Shown: positions 33,879-46,043 of the stretch, piece after piece | Layout: each line of letters starts with the position of its first letter | Numbering within the stretch: position 1 is the stretch's first letter | Origin: Capsicum annuum | Taxonomy: Eukaryota; Streptophyta; Magnoliopsida; Solanales; Solanaceae | Reading direction: 5' to 3' | Assembly: GCF_002878395.1 (NCBI RefSeq) | Contig: NC_061114.1 | Location: 143,751,167 to 143,815,166 of the forward strand | Length of the DNA: 64,000 bases | Made by a program: the position numbers and the translations under genes | The notes under the pieces: generated by a model | The model's database searches: none | Seen by the model: only the letters and a program-made list of their open reading frames with translations | Told to the model about the DNA's origin: nothing

Positions 33879-36664
33879 GAAGAGAAAAATCAGGATACAG
33901 GTTACAAATTTTTGATCTAAATGAATGAGGGGCAATGGGGTATTTTCCCACCTCAACCTAGGTCGTAATATAGCAATGTATAGCCGTCATTGGGGCATTA
34001 TTTTGCCCCCATTATCCTACTTTACTCCCAAGAATAAACCCTAGTCAATTCTCTTCAAGATTCACCCATTCCATCACCTTCTATGGAAGAAAACAATCAA
34101 TAATTAAGCTTTCTATTCCAAGAAGTTCAATAAAATCATTCAAGAACATTCCCAAGAACATCAATTTGAGTTATCTTCTTCAAGAAACAATATTCAAGAA
34201 CACAAATAGGAATTCAAGTCAAACTTATTCATCAATTCTCTTTGAAAAGAAAATTCTAAAGCTCAAACTTACTCTCTAAGAAATCCAATTTTCCTTATCA
34301 ATTCTCCAAGATAGTTCAAGATTAAGAATTTCCAAGTCAAGAACTCATCTTCAAAAGCAGAATAGGAATCCAAGATTCAAGATTTCTCATCTAAGGTCAT
34401 CAATTAAGGTATGTGGGGTTATGAACAAGGACAATCCTTTCGTCCTTCTTCCTAAAACTATCTTTTTAAGTTAAATTCACATGATTTGTAATTAGGGCTC
34501 ATAACCAATTTTTATTATTTGAAGATTGTGAGATTTCAAGTGATTGAATGTTGAATTACATGTCTATTTTCACATCTTTATATGTATAATAAAAATTTCA
34601 GATTTTCCAATTGAGTTTGAAGGAAGATATGGGTTCCAAAAGTTAACTTAAACCCCCTTTCAAGGATGGTCTGAGCTTACAAGAGTTTGGGATTTTCACC
34701 CATCAAACACATTTGGGTGTTTGGGGATTTCACCCGTAAATCTGTAACGACCCAAAATCACCTCCCAGGATGTCACATGGTACTTAAGGCTACAATAGCC
34801 CCAACCTAACCCTTTTAGCCTGTTTCTACTAATAATACTCATTTCAAGATGAAATAATTCTAACACTAGCATAGTCATACCATATGAAGGGAGATACAAA
34901 GAAAAATATTGGGTCCAAATGACCATAATATTGGAATTCTCAAGATAATCACAATCTGATAACTAGTTTAACAAAGCCTCTACTAATCCATGAATTAGAG
35001 AGTCATTGGGACAGGTCCCCAACTGACTCAAAATGAATTAAAAGTAATAACATAGTCTCTCAAATGCGGAAATATCTGAAGATAGGTCCTCTAACCATGA
35101 GGAATCACTACAGTAGTAATGTAGATAAAGGTACTCAAAAGTCACTGATGAGGCTGGGATTGAGCACCTAAACCTACATTATAAGACAATGTAGCACATA
35201 GACATATATGTGGATCAGCACTTGGGAATGTACTGAGTATGTGGGGGTGCATGCATTAATATAAAACAACATCAATACTCTTTAATCAAATTATGCATGC
35301 AATAAGTAATGACTCACATGACTTGAATAAGTATAAAATGTAAAGCTAATGAATCTTATAGGATGGAGCATGTAACACAAATCTCGTAAGTCATCATAAT
35401 TTAACTTTGAAACATACTTAAAGGCATTTCATTCATTTTAGAAAAATATCTCATTTTAAGCTTTAGGGAAATAGATACTCTAGTTTAGGGAAATAACTAA
35501 TATCAAGGAAGATTCTCTTAACCGACATAAACCATACGAGCTACATAGAGTCCAATGTTTTGTCCTCTTAAGGAAGAGACCCCACGTTGGGGAGATGCGT
35601 CATACTCTTGCCAAGGAGTATAACCTCAATTCAGTGATCACTTATCTCAGCCTCTAGCCTAATTTCTCGGCCTTAGGTCCAAAATCTCAAACTACGGTGG
35701 CACATAGTTTTGGGGTAAAAAACCATAGTAACTTACCCAACTCGATGCTAAATACAACTCCCTTTAGTTTATCTCACTTATCTCATAGAAATCCACTTTA
35801 AAATAATCTCATGGTTCATCAAGAACCTAATAATCAAATCTGTTATCTCATGTAGTGAAGTGGATTTCAAAACTCCATTACCATTAGGTCAAAACATTTC
35901 TCAATAATCTCAGAATACTCAAATCATGGGTACTTATAGAATAAGATTTCATAAAATTCCAAATCTCAAGTAGGGCTCAATATCCCATAATCTCATCTTA
36001 AGTTAAGACTCATCAAAAGCATAATAGATAGCATATATATTCATAACTCATGTAGAAATCTGCAAATTTCAGCAATTTGTCTCGAAATCTCAACATGATC
36101 ATATACTTCTATATCTCAAATATTTCAACTATTAATTTCTCAAGGATTAAAATTATGGGGTATAAACCCAGCTGCAATTTCTCAAGAAAAACATGTGAAA
36201 ATCATGCCATTAAACTCTCAATTCATGGGAAACATCAAAATATTGCAATCAATAATAATGGGTGAAAACCCCTAATTTAAATTCATGTAAAATCTCTTAG
36301 ATTGCAGAAAATCATAGTTTAAATAAGCCTTTGGGCACAAGGATGAAAGGATTACCCTTGTTCAAAACCCCACATACCTTAAATGATGAATTGGAAGAAC
36401 AAGCTTGCTTCAAACTCTTCTTCTTACTCTTGAGAGAGGGTTTTTGCAACCTTTGAATTTGGGGAATTTAAATCTCAACTCAATTTGTAGAATCTATGAT
36501 GAGTTCTTGTATTTCTTGGAGAAGGTTTTTAGATTTGCTCTTGAGGGAGAAACCCTAGCCTTTGGATGTTTTGGGAGATAATGAGGCTATTAGGTTCATT
36601 TGGAATATATCTGAGGGTTAAAAGAGTGGAAAGAAATAAAATCCCTTTTAAAAATGAGTTAAAA

Positions 36665-37030
36665 ATACTGAACTGGGGCTACGACGGTCGAAGCAATGGT
36701 CCGTCGCTAGCCTGAAGATCCATCGGATCATCCGTCGCACGCTGGTCAAAAAAAGAAAACACTGCCTCGATGTGACGGTTGAAGAAATGGTCCTTCGGAG
36801 CCTTGACGGTCCATCGTATTGTCTACCGCATGTTGGCCAGGATGAGACCACACTGCCTCAGTGGCGATGGTCTCAGCGATGGTCCATCACAGCATTTACG
36901 GTCCATGGTCCTAGCCTTTGCACTTGGGCCAAGAAAGGGAGTTACTACCTTGATTACGACGGTTCGAGCGACGGTCCGTTGCAGACTCAATGGTCCATCG
37001 GATTATCTGTCGCACCTGGGCGGTTCCGGC
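36665..37030. repeat. GACGGTCCGTCG-type U3 island
   Basis: CGACGGTCG, TGGTCCGTCGC, TCCATCGGATCATCCGTCGCACGCTGG, GACGGTCCATCG, GCGATGGTCCATCGC and GCGACGGTCCGTTGC recur through about 360 bp. They are CpG-rich imperfect palindromes in otherwise AT-rich sequence. Confidence 0.75.
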
Positions 37031-37047
37031 AACTCTTAGTAAAACGG

Positions 37048-37110
37048 CCATAACTTCTCACCCCGATGTCAGATTTGGATGAAATTGGTATCGTTAGAAA
37101 GATAATTCAA
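37048..37110 (+). promoter_or_regulatory. Conserved LTR U3 block, copy in solo LTR
   Basis: CCATAACTTCTCACCCCGATG, CAGATTTGGATG, AAATTGGTATCGTTAGAAAG, ATAATTCAATTC. This is the same arrangement as at 616, 45189 and 57320, directly beside the island. Confidence 0.65.
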
Positions 37111-38689
37111 TTCTCTTTATGACAAAAAGTCAAATTTAAGAAAATTCTATATGGTTTAAAAACCAATCTCTTAGGAAGTCACTTCTCAATCTTTTTAGGC
37201 CCAAATTATACTTCACTTGACATGCTCTAAGGCCCGAACTACGAGGAAAATTTGTGGGGTCTTAAAAAATCCCAACTAGTCAAACCAAGAAATAGTAGAA
37301 CCTATCATCAATAAACTTGAATCTACATGGATACATCACAATCCACATGCAATTGCACCCTATTCTAGCATAATCTTAAGAAGTAGATCTAGCACACCAT
37401 AAGGATAAAGAAATCAAATATACCAAGATATCTATCAAAATTATGCATAAAAAAATAAAGAGAGGACAAACCAAACCTTAGATTCAAATGAATCTTCAAT
37501 AGACAAAGCTAAATCTACACATCGGAGTTCCTCTAATTACTTGTTGCCTCAAATTAGTACAAATTTAAGCTCCAAGCTACAAGAAACTATAAAAAACCTA
37601 AACTAAGGATGGGCGATAGGGTTTTAGAATGATGGATAAAAAGATGCCCTAGAATGAAGGGATTTTTAGCCTAAAATTGGATTTGGGGTCAGCTTGTCAA
37701 AATAACATTTCTATCCTTAGGACATTTTCCTCCCTCACGCGATCGCAGGAGATTGATGGCGATCGCACTCACTACGATTGAACTTAGTCCATCTCGATCA
37801 CAGTTAGTTGACTAGCTTGACTCAGTGCAATTGCGGGCATCACAATAATTGAGGGCTAGATCCTGATCCTTCTTTAGCTTGTCCAGCTCTTGCACTTTAA
37901 TTCCTTTTTTGAACCATTTCTGCTCAAGTTTGCTTCTTTTCTTCTCAACACTTGTACACCTGCAAAATTTGGAAATTAGTACATTTAACCACAAATATAT
38001 CTCACTTTTACATTCAAATCATTGTAGTGTGCATGAATATTTAGTGCAAATGAGTAGTAAATTCACCCCTCATTAATTACTACCTATCTTGTTTATGTAA
38101 TACAAAGCTATTGTTATGCTTTCCCTGATACTAATGCCATAGCAAGATCCAATAATGGACATAACCATATATCTTCCCAACATACAACTCAAAACAAATA
38201 TAAGAGGGGTATCATTTTATTAAAAACAAAACAAATAATTAACTTCACACTAAGGTTACTTATTTTTCTCCTAGTCAAATATAACAAACATAACATATAT
38301 AAAAAACCACATAATATCCTACACATGTCGCTCTACTATGATAGCACACTCGGAGGAAAAGATACATGGCAACAAAAACCTTGAGTTATGGTACACCCTC
38401 ACCCTAAATTAAAATTTGATGCACTGTCCTAATTTCATAACTAACGAAACAAATAACACATGGGAGTGGAGACATACATGCGACAATCTAGGCCACCGAT
38501 ATGGATTTACCCCCAGTCAGGGCCATGGGAGACACATCAAGATCAGTGCCAGGATGTGGTGGATGGATGGATAGAGTCCACTAAAATACTTATTACCATA
38601 ACCAACCTAATGTCTATTGGCCTTTTCATAGTTCTACAAACATTGAACATGACTTCTTCATTATTCAGCTTAAACTTTAGTTAACCCTT

Positions 38690-39035
38690 CTCCATTTCCA
38701 CCAATATTCTATCGGTGGCTAAGAAAGGTCTCTCAAAAATTATGGGCATCTCAAAATTTACCTCCTAGTCAAACACAACAAAGTAGGATGAAAATATAAA
38801 AGTTTTCTACCTTGACCAAAATATCAAATGATATGCCCATAGGCTTGTTGACCGTGCGATCCACCATCAATAACTACATCTTTGTTGGTTTTGGGTGTAT
38901 TAAGCCCAATTATTTGAACACCAACAGCTACATCGAGTTAATTCTTACACTTAGGTCACCAAAAGCCGTGGAAAATTTAGATGTCCCAATTGTGCAAGGA
39001 ATTGTAATAGCGCTAGGGTCATCTTTCTTTTGCAC
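38690..39035 (-). pseudogene. Aspartic protease remnant, Athila/Tat-like (copy B)
   Basis: Minus strand, homologous to 17885-18235 and broken by a similar set of stops. The LxxLGxSxN active-site neighbourhood is more altered than in copy A, and the substrate-flap part (NKPMGISFDILVKVENFYI) is still readable. Confidence 0.7.
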
Positions 39036-39559
39036 TAAAGAATGAGATGTAATTTCTCTATAATGTGCAAATCACCAACAGGTTTATAACTGATAGTTCT
39101 CTTCTCTGCAACTAACTCTTTCATGAATTTTGCATATCCAGACATTTTTCAAGTTCTTTTACAAAAGGGATGTTCACAAACAACTATTTAAGCATAGGGA
39201 TAAACTTCTAATACTTCCCTTCTCTGGCTTTCTTCTTCAATCTTTGGGGAAAGGTGAAGGTCAGAAAATGGGCTTCAATACCAGTGTGACCTCCTTGCCC
39301 TTTCTTTTGTCTATGTTAGCTCTATTTTTTTGGAACTATAGGCTTCTGAGATACCTCATTATTCATTAATAACTCTTTTGTTTCATCTTTATCTGCATCA
39401 TTAATGTCCATAGGGTCATTTCTTATGTTATTAACTATAGGCATAGGTGGATCCACAGTGGCCTCAGCTTCTAGTAGTAATAGGTAGATAATGAACTATT
39501 GTTGTTTGAATTCTAAATTGTGTTGCTAGGAAGAGTGCCTAGTTGACAATGTTTCAATA

Positions 39560-40430
39560 TGGCAAATATCTACCCAAACTGTTGCTCAAGCTTTTAATAG
39601 TGGTTGCATGTGTCAATACCTTCTGGCTTAAACTCAAAATATCAACCTTAATTTTCTTAAGGCAACTCTCTTGGATCTCCAAACCCTTCATAAGCTTCAC
39701 AAGCAACACTTCAATTCTCAAACTCACAGAATCAGCATCATAGTTCCCAGGTAGAATATAAAGGCAACCTTTTTCCTTTTAGTCATCTTTATTCCTCCAT
39801 TTTCATTCATGGTCTCTACTTTTGTTCCTATACCTATATCTATAGTAATTTTGACCTTGATAACTTTTTCTTGAGTTTCAACTATATGGATTAGACCCTT
39901 GGCCCTTGGCTCAGAAACTCGCTATCTTTTTATCCAAATTCTTCCTTAGAATCTAACTCCTTATTTCTAGAAGCCTTACCTTATGAATCTACTATATTTA
40001 CCTTTTCTTCTCCAACCACTACAAATTGCTTCATCGACAGGACAATCTGAGTTCTCAGATATACTACCTATTGAGCTACTATCTCATCTACTGCTCTCTG
40101 CTCATAGAAGATACCAATTGCATAAGTGTCGGCTGATATGTCTGCCATATGAGCATGCCATCCTTGATTGGTTTTACTGATATGGTCAAAGATATCATCT
40201 ACATGCTCCCAATGAAGACTAATGAAAGCTCCACCTGTGATAGTATACACTATAATCTTGGTATTAGCACTGAAGGCCTTGTAGAATATCTCTAGTAAGT
40301 TTCTCTCAATGATTCTATGATTTGGAACGTCCTACAACTTCTTTTTGAATCTCAACCATTCCTTATATCGTGCCCCTGAATGAAACTGTCTGAAATTATA
40401 GATCTTATCCCACGTAATGACCATAAAATT
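39560..40430 (-). pseudogene. gag remnant, Athila/Tat-like (copy B)
   Basis: Minus strand, homologous to 18740-19614. Readable pieces include TITGGAFISLHWEHVDDIF, HISKTNQGWHAHMADISAD and IGIFYEQRAVDEI (40068-40250). Missing N-terminus and internal stops as in copy A. Confidence 0.75.
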
Positions 40431-41154
40431 TAATTTCGCTTAAATTACACATCTTAAAATTATACAACGACCACAGAATGAAATATAGAATACAATTAGG
40501 TTGGGATCAATCTCATGAGGAATAGGCCAAAAGTCTATTAAGAGTTTGCGAATGTATTTTGTAATTTTGTATATAAAATAAAGTATTTTGTAATCGCATA
40601 TTGTAATAATAACAATTTGTAATACCCAGGTTTTGTAATTTGAATTTTTCATAACAATTATGCTTACTGCTCAGATTATGACTCAGACACTGATTCATGA
40701 ATACTCATCACGCGTCGTATAAATTTAATTGTGGTATAACTAGTGAGATTTTCCTAAGATTCCGTCATGGTGATGATTAGAATCATATGAGTCGTAAAGT
40801 GATGTCATGATTCATAGTGAGGGACTCATGACATTAATAGTGAGATGGTCCAAGATTGTTGTCTTTGTAATGACTAAAATCCATGAGTCGAAGGAAGATG
40901 TCACAAAATATAGGGTCATACTCGTGACAAAACCAGTAAGGAGGCCTCGAGTTTTTTCCTAGGCAACGATTATTGGTGATGACTTGTGATCTATGACCAT
41001 GAGGCATGATGTGACCCGTAGTCACTGGAGATAATTTTTCTTGCAATTTAATTAAGTGCACTTTGATCATTTCCTTTTATCCCAAATTATAACCCATGTC
41101 CACAAAGCACCCTAAGGGTCCCTTTCTCATTATTTTAACAAGTCAAATACAGTC
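40431..41154. mobile_element. Two abutting LTR fragments (copy B)
   Basis: 40431-40617 duplicates the 19615 fragment, minus-oriented. 40618-41154 duplicates 19802-20338, plus-oriented, starting TGTAATACCCAGG and including the CATGAGTC-type island at 40700-41030. Confidence 0.65.
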
Positions 41155-41934
41155 TGACACACCCTAAAACTGGTCCTTGTCGTGTGTGCATCTCAAGCCT
41201 AATTTGGACTGGAGATCACTCTATCAACCTACCCTAATCACCTATTCTATTCATAAGTGTCAAATGAACTCTGACAAAATATCCAAGTAGCAGAAATTAA
41301 AGCTAATAGCCAATACTTAACAATATCAAACATTTCATTAATGTCAACAATCTAGCCAAAATACCCAAGTCCATAGTTATCCACAAAACCCTCTACGAAT
41401 TCGATGCCTAAACATGTCGAGATATTCCCCAGACAATAGCCAACACTAAGTTAAAATAAATCAAGTCTAAGATATAAAGTAAAAGACTACGAAATGTATG
41501 CCTTCTAGAGAATGAAAGCTCACAACTTTAATTTTGACCCATGATCTGCCGAACACTTCATCACTATATAGAAGAAAAAGAAGCTCTGGTCCCTATGTCG
41601 CATAAGGACATAGCTTCCGAGGAAGGTTAGTGATTGTGGTGCTAGCCTGCAACTCAAGGAGAAGTATAAAATAGTGTATTTGGTCAATCCAAGTCAACCA
41701 TCATATGCAATCACATTTTCATTAGTATAGGCAGATATGAAGATACATATACTTATATTTATATAGTATGTCAAATAATGGAAGAAGTCATAACAATTAT
41801 TCCTAAAGTATTCATTCATGAGACATGGGGTGAAGAACATTTAACCTTCCACCTTACCAATTTTAGAAACTTAAAATTCTCTATTACATTTGTCAAGGGG
41901 ATCCGAATCTCAAACCAACTAAACCAATTTAACC

Positions 41935-42205
41935 AATTCATTAGGAAAGAGACTCGAACCACAAGCCATTCATTATACTAGGGACTCAAACCACTAGTCA
42001 TTTCATTGGGCGAGGGACTCAAAAAACAAGACATTCATTGGACTAGGGACTCGATCCACAATTATTTTATTGGGCGAGGGACTCAAACCACAAGCCATTT
42101 ATTAGACTAGGAACTCAAACCACTAGTCATCTTATTAGGCAAGGGACTCGAACCACAAGCTATTGGACTAGGGAATCAAACCACTAGTCATTTCAATGGT
42201 TGATA
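41935..42205. repeat. 65-bp tandem repeat (copy B)
   Basis: Duplicate of 21110-21390; anchors at about 41943, 42006, 42072 and 42137, so small indels have disturbed the first two units. Confidence 0.85.
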
Positions 42206-44904
42206 TTTGAACTCTTAACCTCCCTTTAGTTTAAGAATTAACATCCATATAATTCATTCCAATATTTAAGGACTTGAACTATTTACACACATTAATGCCA
42301 TATGGGACCATAAGGTCTTCATAGAAGTATTTATCAATTAACCACTTTATTAGGCCAATGTCTTAATTCAAATCATCTGTCAATTCAATTAGTGGTCATC
42401 AAGACCATTACTAACCCATTCATTCTTCACTAACATTTCTATACCACTCTTAAGTTCCACACACAATTTCAAGTTCATGTTTGGGGAATTGAACCCTTTT
42501 CTTTTCTATCAAACCATCATGATCATAATTTAGCTAATTACATAGATAAAAATATAATTTTAATGCCATTTATCAACCATTCATAATTATTGGGCCATCT
42601 ATAATGCCCCACATCTGGTACCTAAAATATTACACGATGCTCATAACCTCAAAAGACCACAAGCTAATCCATGACTGATATCTGTAAATGAGCACTGAAT
42701 AATATACTATAATTATATGAAATATTTGATGTAAGGCCATAAGGTTCAAAATTTAACTAATAATGAATATAAAACAATGTCTGTAATGGGGTATGACAAT
42801 ACCCAAAACTAAAATAAACTGTCTGAAATATGTTGTAGTCTGAAAGCCTCTAAACTGTCTAAAATCTGTGGAGTTGATGGGACATGTCCCCAACTAACTC
42901 CTAACTACTGAAATAATAAAGTAATAAGATAACCATGTTATCCTCGAATGATGAGGACTCAATGCTAGTTTGGCTGCTGAACGTTTGATCTACTAAGGAT
43001 GCTCGAGAGCTCGTGCTTCTAAACCTCTAGTATGAAACACCATAGCACAAATGCATCCGTACATTAAATGTACTAGTATGCAAGTGAGGTTGGCTGAATA
43101 CAAAGGGTTCAAATGCATGAAAAATTCTAACTGACTATATAACATGAACGTGAGCATACATATATGAGTAAGTGAAAGTGACTGAGATCATGATAACACT
43201 AACTCATGAATTTTGATAACGTAGATTTTCTGATATCTGAGTACTAATACTGGGATACTGAATGACTAAGTCTATTGAGTACTGAGGAACTGATGTCGTA
43301 TTATTGATAAAGGAATGACTGTTTCTGACAGCTCTGATTATGAAGAACTGGTCTGATTGACTGTATCTGATAGGCCTAAAATCTGAATACTGGTAACATG
43401 AATTTTGTATAATTAATATACTATAACTAGGTGACTATGTCTGATAGTCCTAAAATCTGATGGAACTAGCTAAGTTTCGTACTGAGCTGAGCGACCGTAT
43501 TTAATAGTCTTGATTTCTATAGAGCTGAACTAAGTTCTATTTTAAAGACTGAATCTAAAAATGAGATTGTGGGAGGTAATCATCTAACCAGCATACCCCT
43601 AGTAGGCTATTATATCAGAGTTGGGGTCCGATCTGTAACCCCAATTGGAAGGGTGTCAATACCACGCCACTGATAAGGACAAGCTGTGAGTGACCCTTAT
43701 CTGGTGTGTCCCCAAAAAAGAATGGTAGGACCCTCATCTGACAGTGTTTATACACCTCATCAACCCTCATCTGACAGTGTTGATGTCTCAACCTATGCTT
43801 GCTACATAGTTCTGGAATGCAAGGATTGCTTCTAAATCCTACTTGGGTTCACTCGATGCTAAATCCTACTCCCATCTAAATAGACACTGAACATGATTAA
43901 ATGAACTGAATTGGACTGAGTTCATAGAGTTTCATTGATTGATGGAATACTATAGAGATTACTGAATTACTGAGCTTTTTGAGATTTACTGGGATTACTG
44001 AGTTTACTAAATTTTCTTGAGTCACATGACTGGCTGAATTCTACTAAACATGGCTTGACTGAGGATATCGTAAAAACATGACACTGTCTCTAGGCATACA
44101 ACTAAATTGTTGGGTACAAGTACCCCCATGACTCAATAGCATGAAACAGACAAGACTTGACACTTCTTGAACATATGACCAATATCAGCAATTCATAATA
44201 CAATATGTTGGAGATTTCATGAAGTACATGGTTATCATAATCTTGTACATGGAAGGAATGCATATAATCAATGTCATAATTCCATATGCTAGCATCATGA
44301 GCACTTCAACAAACATCTACATTGTACATCAATAGCATGGGAGTAATTTGAGCATAAGGGTAAAACATGAGTCTATCACTGATTTCTAGTCTTCTAGGCA
44401 TTTTATCAAACACCTTACATGCACCACTTAGCGCATAGGTATAATCATCAATTAACACCTCATAAACCACTCAATTTATGGATTTAAACTCATATACTAA
44501 CATAATTCCATAAAAACACATTAAGATTCCAACTTAGGAGCCATATAATAACAATCACATAAACATAATCAACCCACAGCATAATATTCATAATACATGA
44601 TTTAAAACTTGATTCTTGGGCTACATGGACAAAAGGAATCCATGAATGAACAGTATGCATACTTGAGTTAATGAATTTGGAAGGATTGATAGAGAGTTTT
44701 TATGATTTGGCCCTTGAATTTGAGAGCTAGGGTTCTTGTTCTTGAGTAGAGTTGATTTTAATTTGAAAGACTAATGCAAAAGTGAGCAAATAATGCACTA
44801 TTAGAGTTAAATCCCGTGATTGGGCGGAATTGAAGTCATGGGAAAAGATCAAACGGCCCCTGGGATTTAATATCGCAAAAATTGGAAAATTCCATATTTT
44901 TATC

Positions 44905-45170
44905 CTTGGTATGACGCGCCACTATCACGCCAAGCCACTGGAACTGGACAATTGAGAATCTGCATGGTGGCACAAAGCGGAGCTATTGCATTGCCACTTT
45001 ATTTGCAACCTGGAATTTTGGCACAACGCGGAGACATCACGGAGATTCACTGGAAAAGGACAATTGTGAATTGGGTCTTTGGCGTGATGTGCCACTATTA
45101 CAGAGAAATACTGGAAATTGACAATTGCCATTTAAGTTGGCTCCGCGGCGTGCTGATGGCTTAGATGATA
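44905..45170. repeat. GGCGTGA / TCACGCC U3 island
   Basis: TGACGCGCCACTATCACGCC, GGCACAAAGCGGAGCTATTG, GGCACAACGCGGAGACATCACGG, GGCGTGATGTGCCACTATTAC and CTCCGCGGCGTGCTGATGGC alternate with TGGAxATxGACAATTG spacers, giving an irregular repeat of about 75-80 bp. Confidence 0.7.
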
Positions 45171-45188
45171 CACTGTGTCACTAAAAAG

Positions 45189-45255
45189 GCTCAAACTCTT
45201 CACCCGGGTGTCGGATTTGGGCAAATTTGATATCGATGGAAAGCTTATTCAATTT
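45189..45255 (+). promoter_or_regulatory. Conserved LTR U3 block, copy in solo LTR
   Basis: CTCAAACTCTTCACCCGGGTG, TCGGATTTGGGC, AAATTTGATATCGATGGAAAG, CTTATTCAATTTCCC. It is almost identical to the inverse of 53463-53537. Confidence 0.65.
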
Positions 45256-45470
45256 CCCACACAACAAAAAGTAAAAATCTTGAAAATTCAGCATGTATAA
45301 AACTAGAATCTTCTTTTAAAGCAAGTCTTTAACATTTTTGGGATGATTTTAAGCTAGGTAGAAGTACGGGGTATTACACCATCACACCCTCTAAATTCAT
45401 AAACTAATTCATTACATGATTAACAAGGTTCTTACCAAACATTTACCAAGCATTCACTTTCATCATGACT

Positions 45471-45516
45471 ACAGACCTCACTATGTAGGAATACACTGGG
45501 TTTGTTGTTGTTGTTG
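45471..45516 (+). mobile_element. 5'-truncated SINE, 46 bp
   Basis: ACAGACCTCACTATGTAGG, AATACACTGGG and a terminal TTTG(TTG)n tail, as at the 3' end of Solanaceae SINEs. The flanking direct repeat TCACTTTCATCATGACT is 17 bp and perfect (45454-45470 and 45517-45533). Copy A (21850-21865) has one copy of the site. Long target duplication plus 5' truncation is the mark of LINE-driven target-primed reverse transcription. Confidence 0.88.
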
Positions 45517-46043
45517 TCACTTTCATCATGACTCAATACCTAGTCAACAATGCCTTTAACAATCATTTCCTAAGTACGCACATGCATTACAACAATATCT
45601 TATCTCATTCATAATCACTAGACGAATACCATAGTTCAACACACCATTAACATATGACTAGATAATTCTTTTACACATTTTCATAAATACCTTCTGTGCA
45701 TACATTTATCAAGACCAAATTCATGGTGAAATTCATCATTATTAGGGTTACTCAAGACCCATAACATACAAAAAGTACCCACACATGCAAGTCATCACCA
45801 ATAACATGCGTAATCACAAGGTCAAGCAAGAACAAACACTATTCATCATTGACAACAAAGACCCATTTCATTTGATTTCAAAACCACCATGTACACTTAC
45901 TAATCCAATAGTGAAATACATGGTTTTTGAGTTATTTAAGAAACAAGAGAGTTACATGCCTCAAACAAGATAATTCACCAAGGAAGACTTGATTCCTCTT
46001 GCCCCAAAATTAACACCCTCAAAACCTTAGCCTCCAATTCGCC

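Larger units (their letters stand above)
16340..33928 (+). repeat. Tandem duplication, copy A
   Basis: Direct duplicate of 34626-54137. Shared landmarks in order (A / B): GTTCCAAAAG 16343 / 34633; LTR end 17274 / 38075; LTR junction 19802 / 40618; LTR start TGACACACCC 20339 / 41155; primer site 23661 / 47344; LTR edge TGTCATGACCC 23676 / 47358; transposon-protein frame 31802 / 52035; TGTAATACCC LTR 33111 / 53344. Identity was judged by eye at 90-92 percent in two stretches, with differences mostly transitions. Only copy A has 26957-30530. Confidence 0.9.
33111..34625 (+). mobile_element. LTR starting TGTAATACCC, 3' truncated (copy A)
   Basis: It starts TGTAATACCCTGTGC and belongs to the same family as the solo LTR at 42600-45378 (opposite strand): the inverted conserved block and the ACCGCGTTGCAGTGG / GTGCAACxxGACA island match. 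It carries two block-plus-island units, then a leader with AATAAACCCTAGTCAATTC. It is cut at about 34625 by the tandem-duplication join. The duplicate is 53344-54137. Confidence 0.7.
34743..37266 (-). mobile_element. Solo LTR inserted in copy B
   Basis: It runs TGTAACGACCCAAAATC to GTGGGGTCTTAAA (terminal CA degraded to AA), 2524 bp, flanked by AAATC (34738-34742 and 37267-37271). Copy A at 16448-16456 shows the uninterrupted site (CACAAATCCCAACTAG). The conserved block (37048-37110) and the GACGGTCCGTCG island (36665-37030) are near the right edge, so it is minus-oriented. No internal domain is present, which fits LTR-LTR recombination. The 93- and 86-codon frames across the island are chance frames. 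Confidence 0.9.
38076..40430 (-). mobile_element. Athila/Tat-like internal fragment (copy B)
   Basis: Duplicate of 17280-19614, with protease remnant at about 38690-39035 and gag remnant at 39560-40430. The LTR before it ends CATTA where copy A has CATCA. Confidence 0.75.
42600..45378 (-). mobile_element. Solo LTR inserted in copy B
   Basis: It runs TATAATGCCCCACATC to ACGGGGTATTACA, 2779 bp, flanked by CCATC (42595-42599 and 45379-45383). Copy A at 21776-21785 has a single GGGCCATCACACC. The first base pair TG has become TA. The conserved block (45189-45255) and the ACGCGCCACTATCACGCC island (44905-45170) near the right edge give minus orientation. There is an internal direct repeat with CCCTCATCTGACAGTGTT (43739 and 43775). 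No coding region, so it is a recombination product. Confidence 0.9.
41155..46043 (-). mobile_element. LTR fragment with TGACACACC edge (copy B), split by a solo LTR
   Basis: Duplicate of 20339-22347. It is interrupted by the solo LTR at 42600-45378 and the SINE tail at 45471-45516. A 30-bp stretch near 45928-45957 (AAACAAGAGAGTTACATGCC...) is absent in copy A at 22275. Confidence 0.65.

Noticed and set aside
36648..37053. Overlapping frames of 67, 93 and 86 codons on both strands
   Set aside because: They coincide with the CpG-rich GACGGTCCGTCG island of a solo LTR, where few stop codons are expected by composition.
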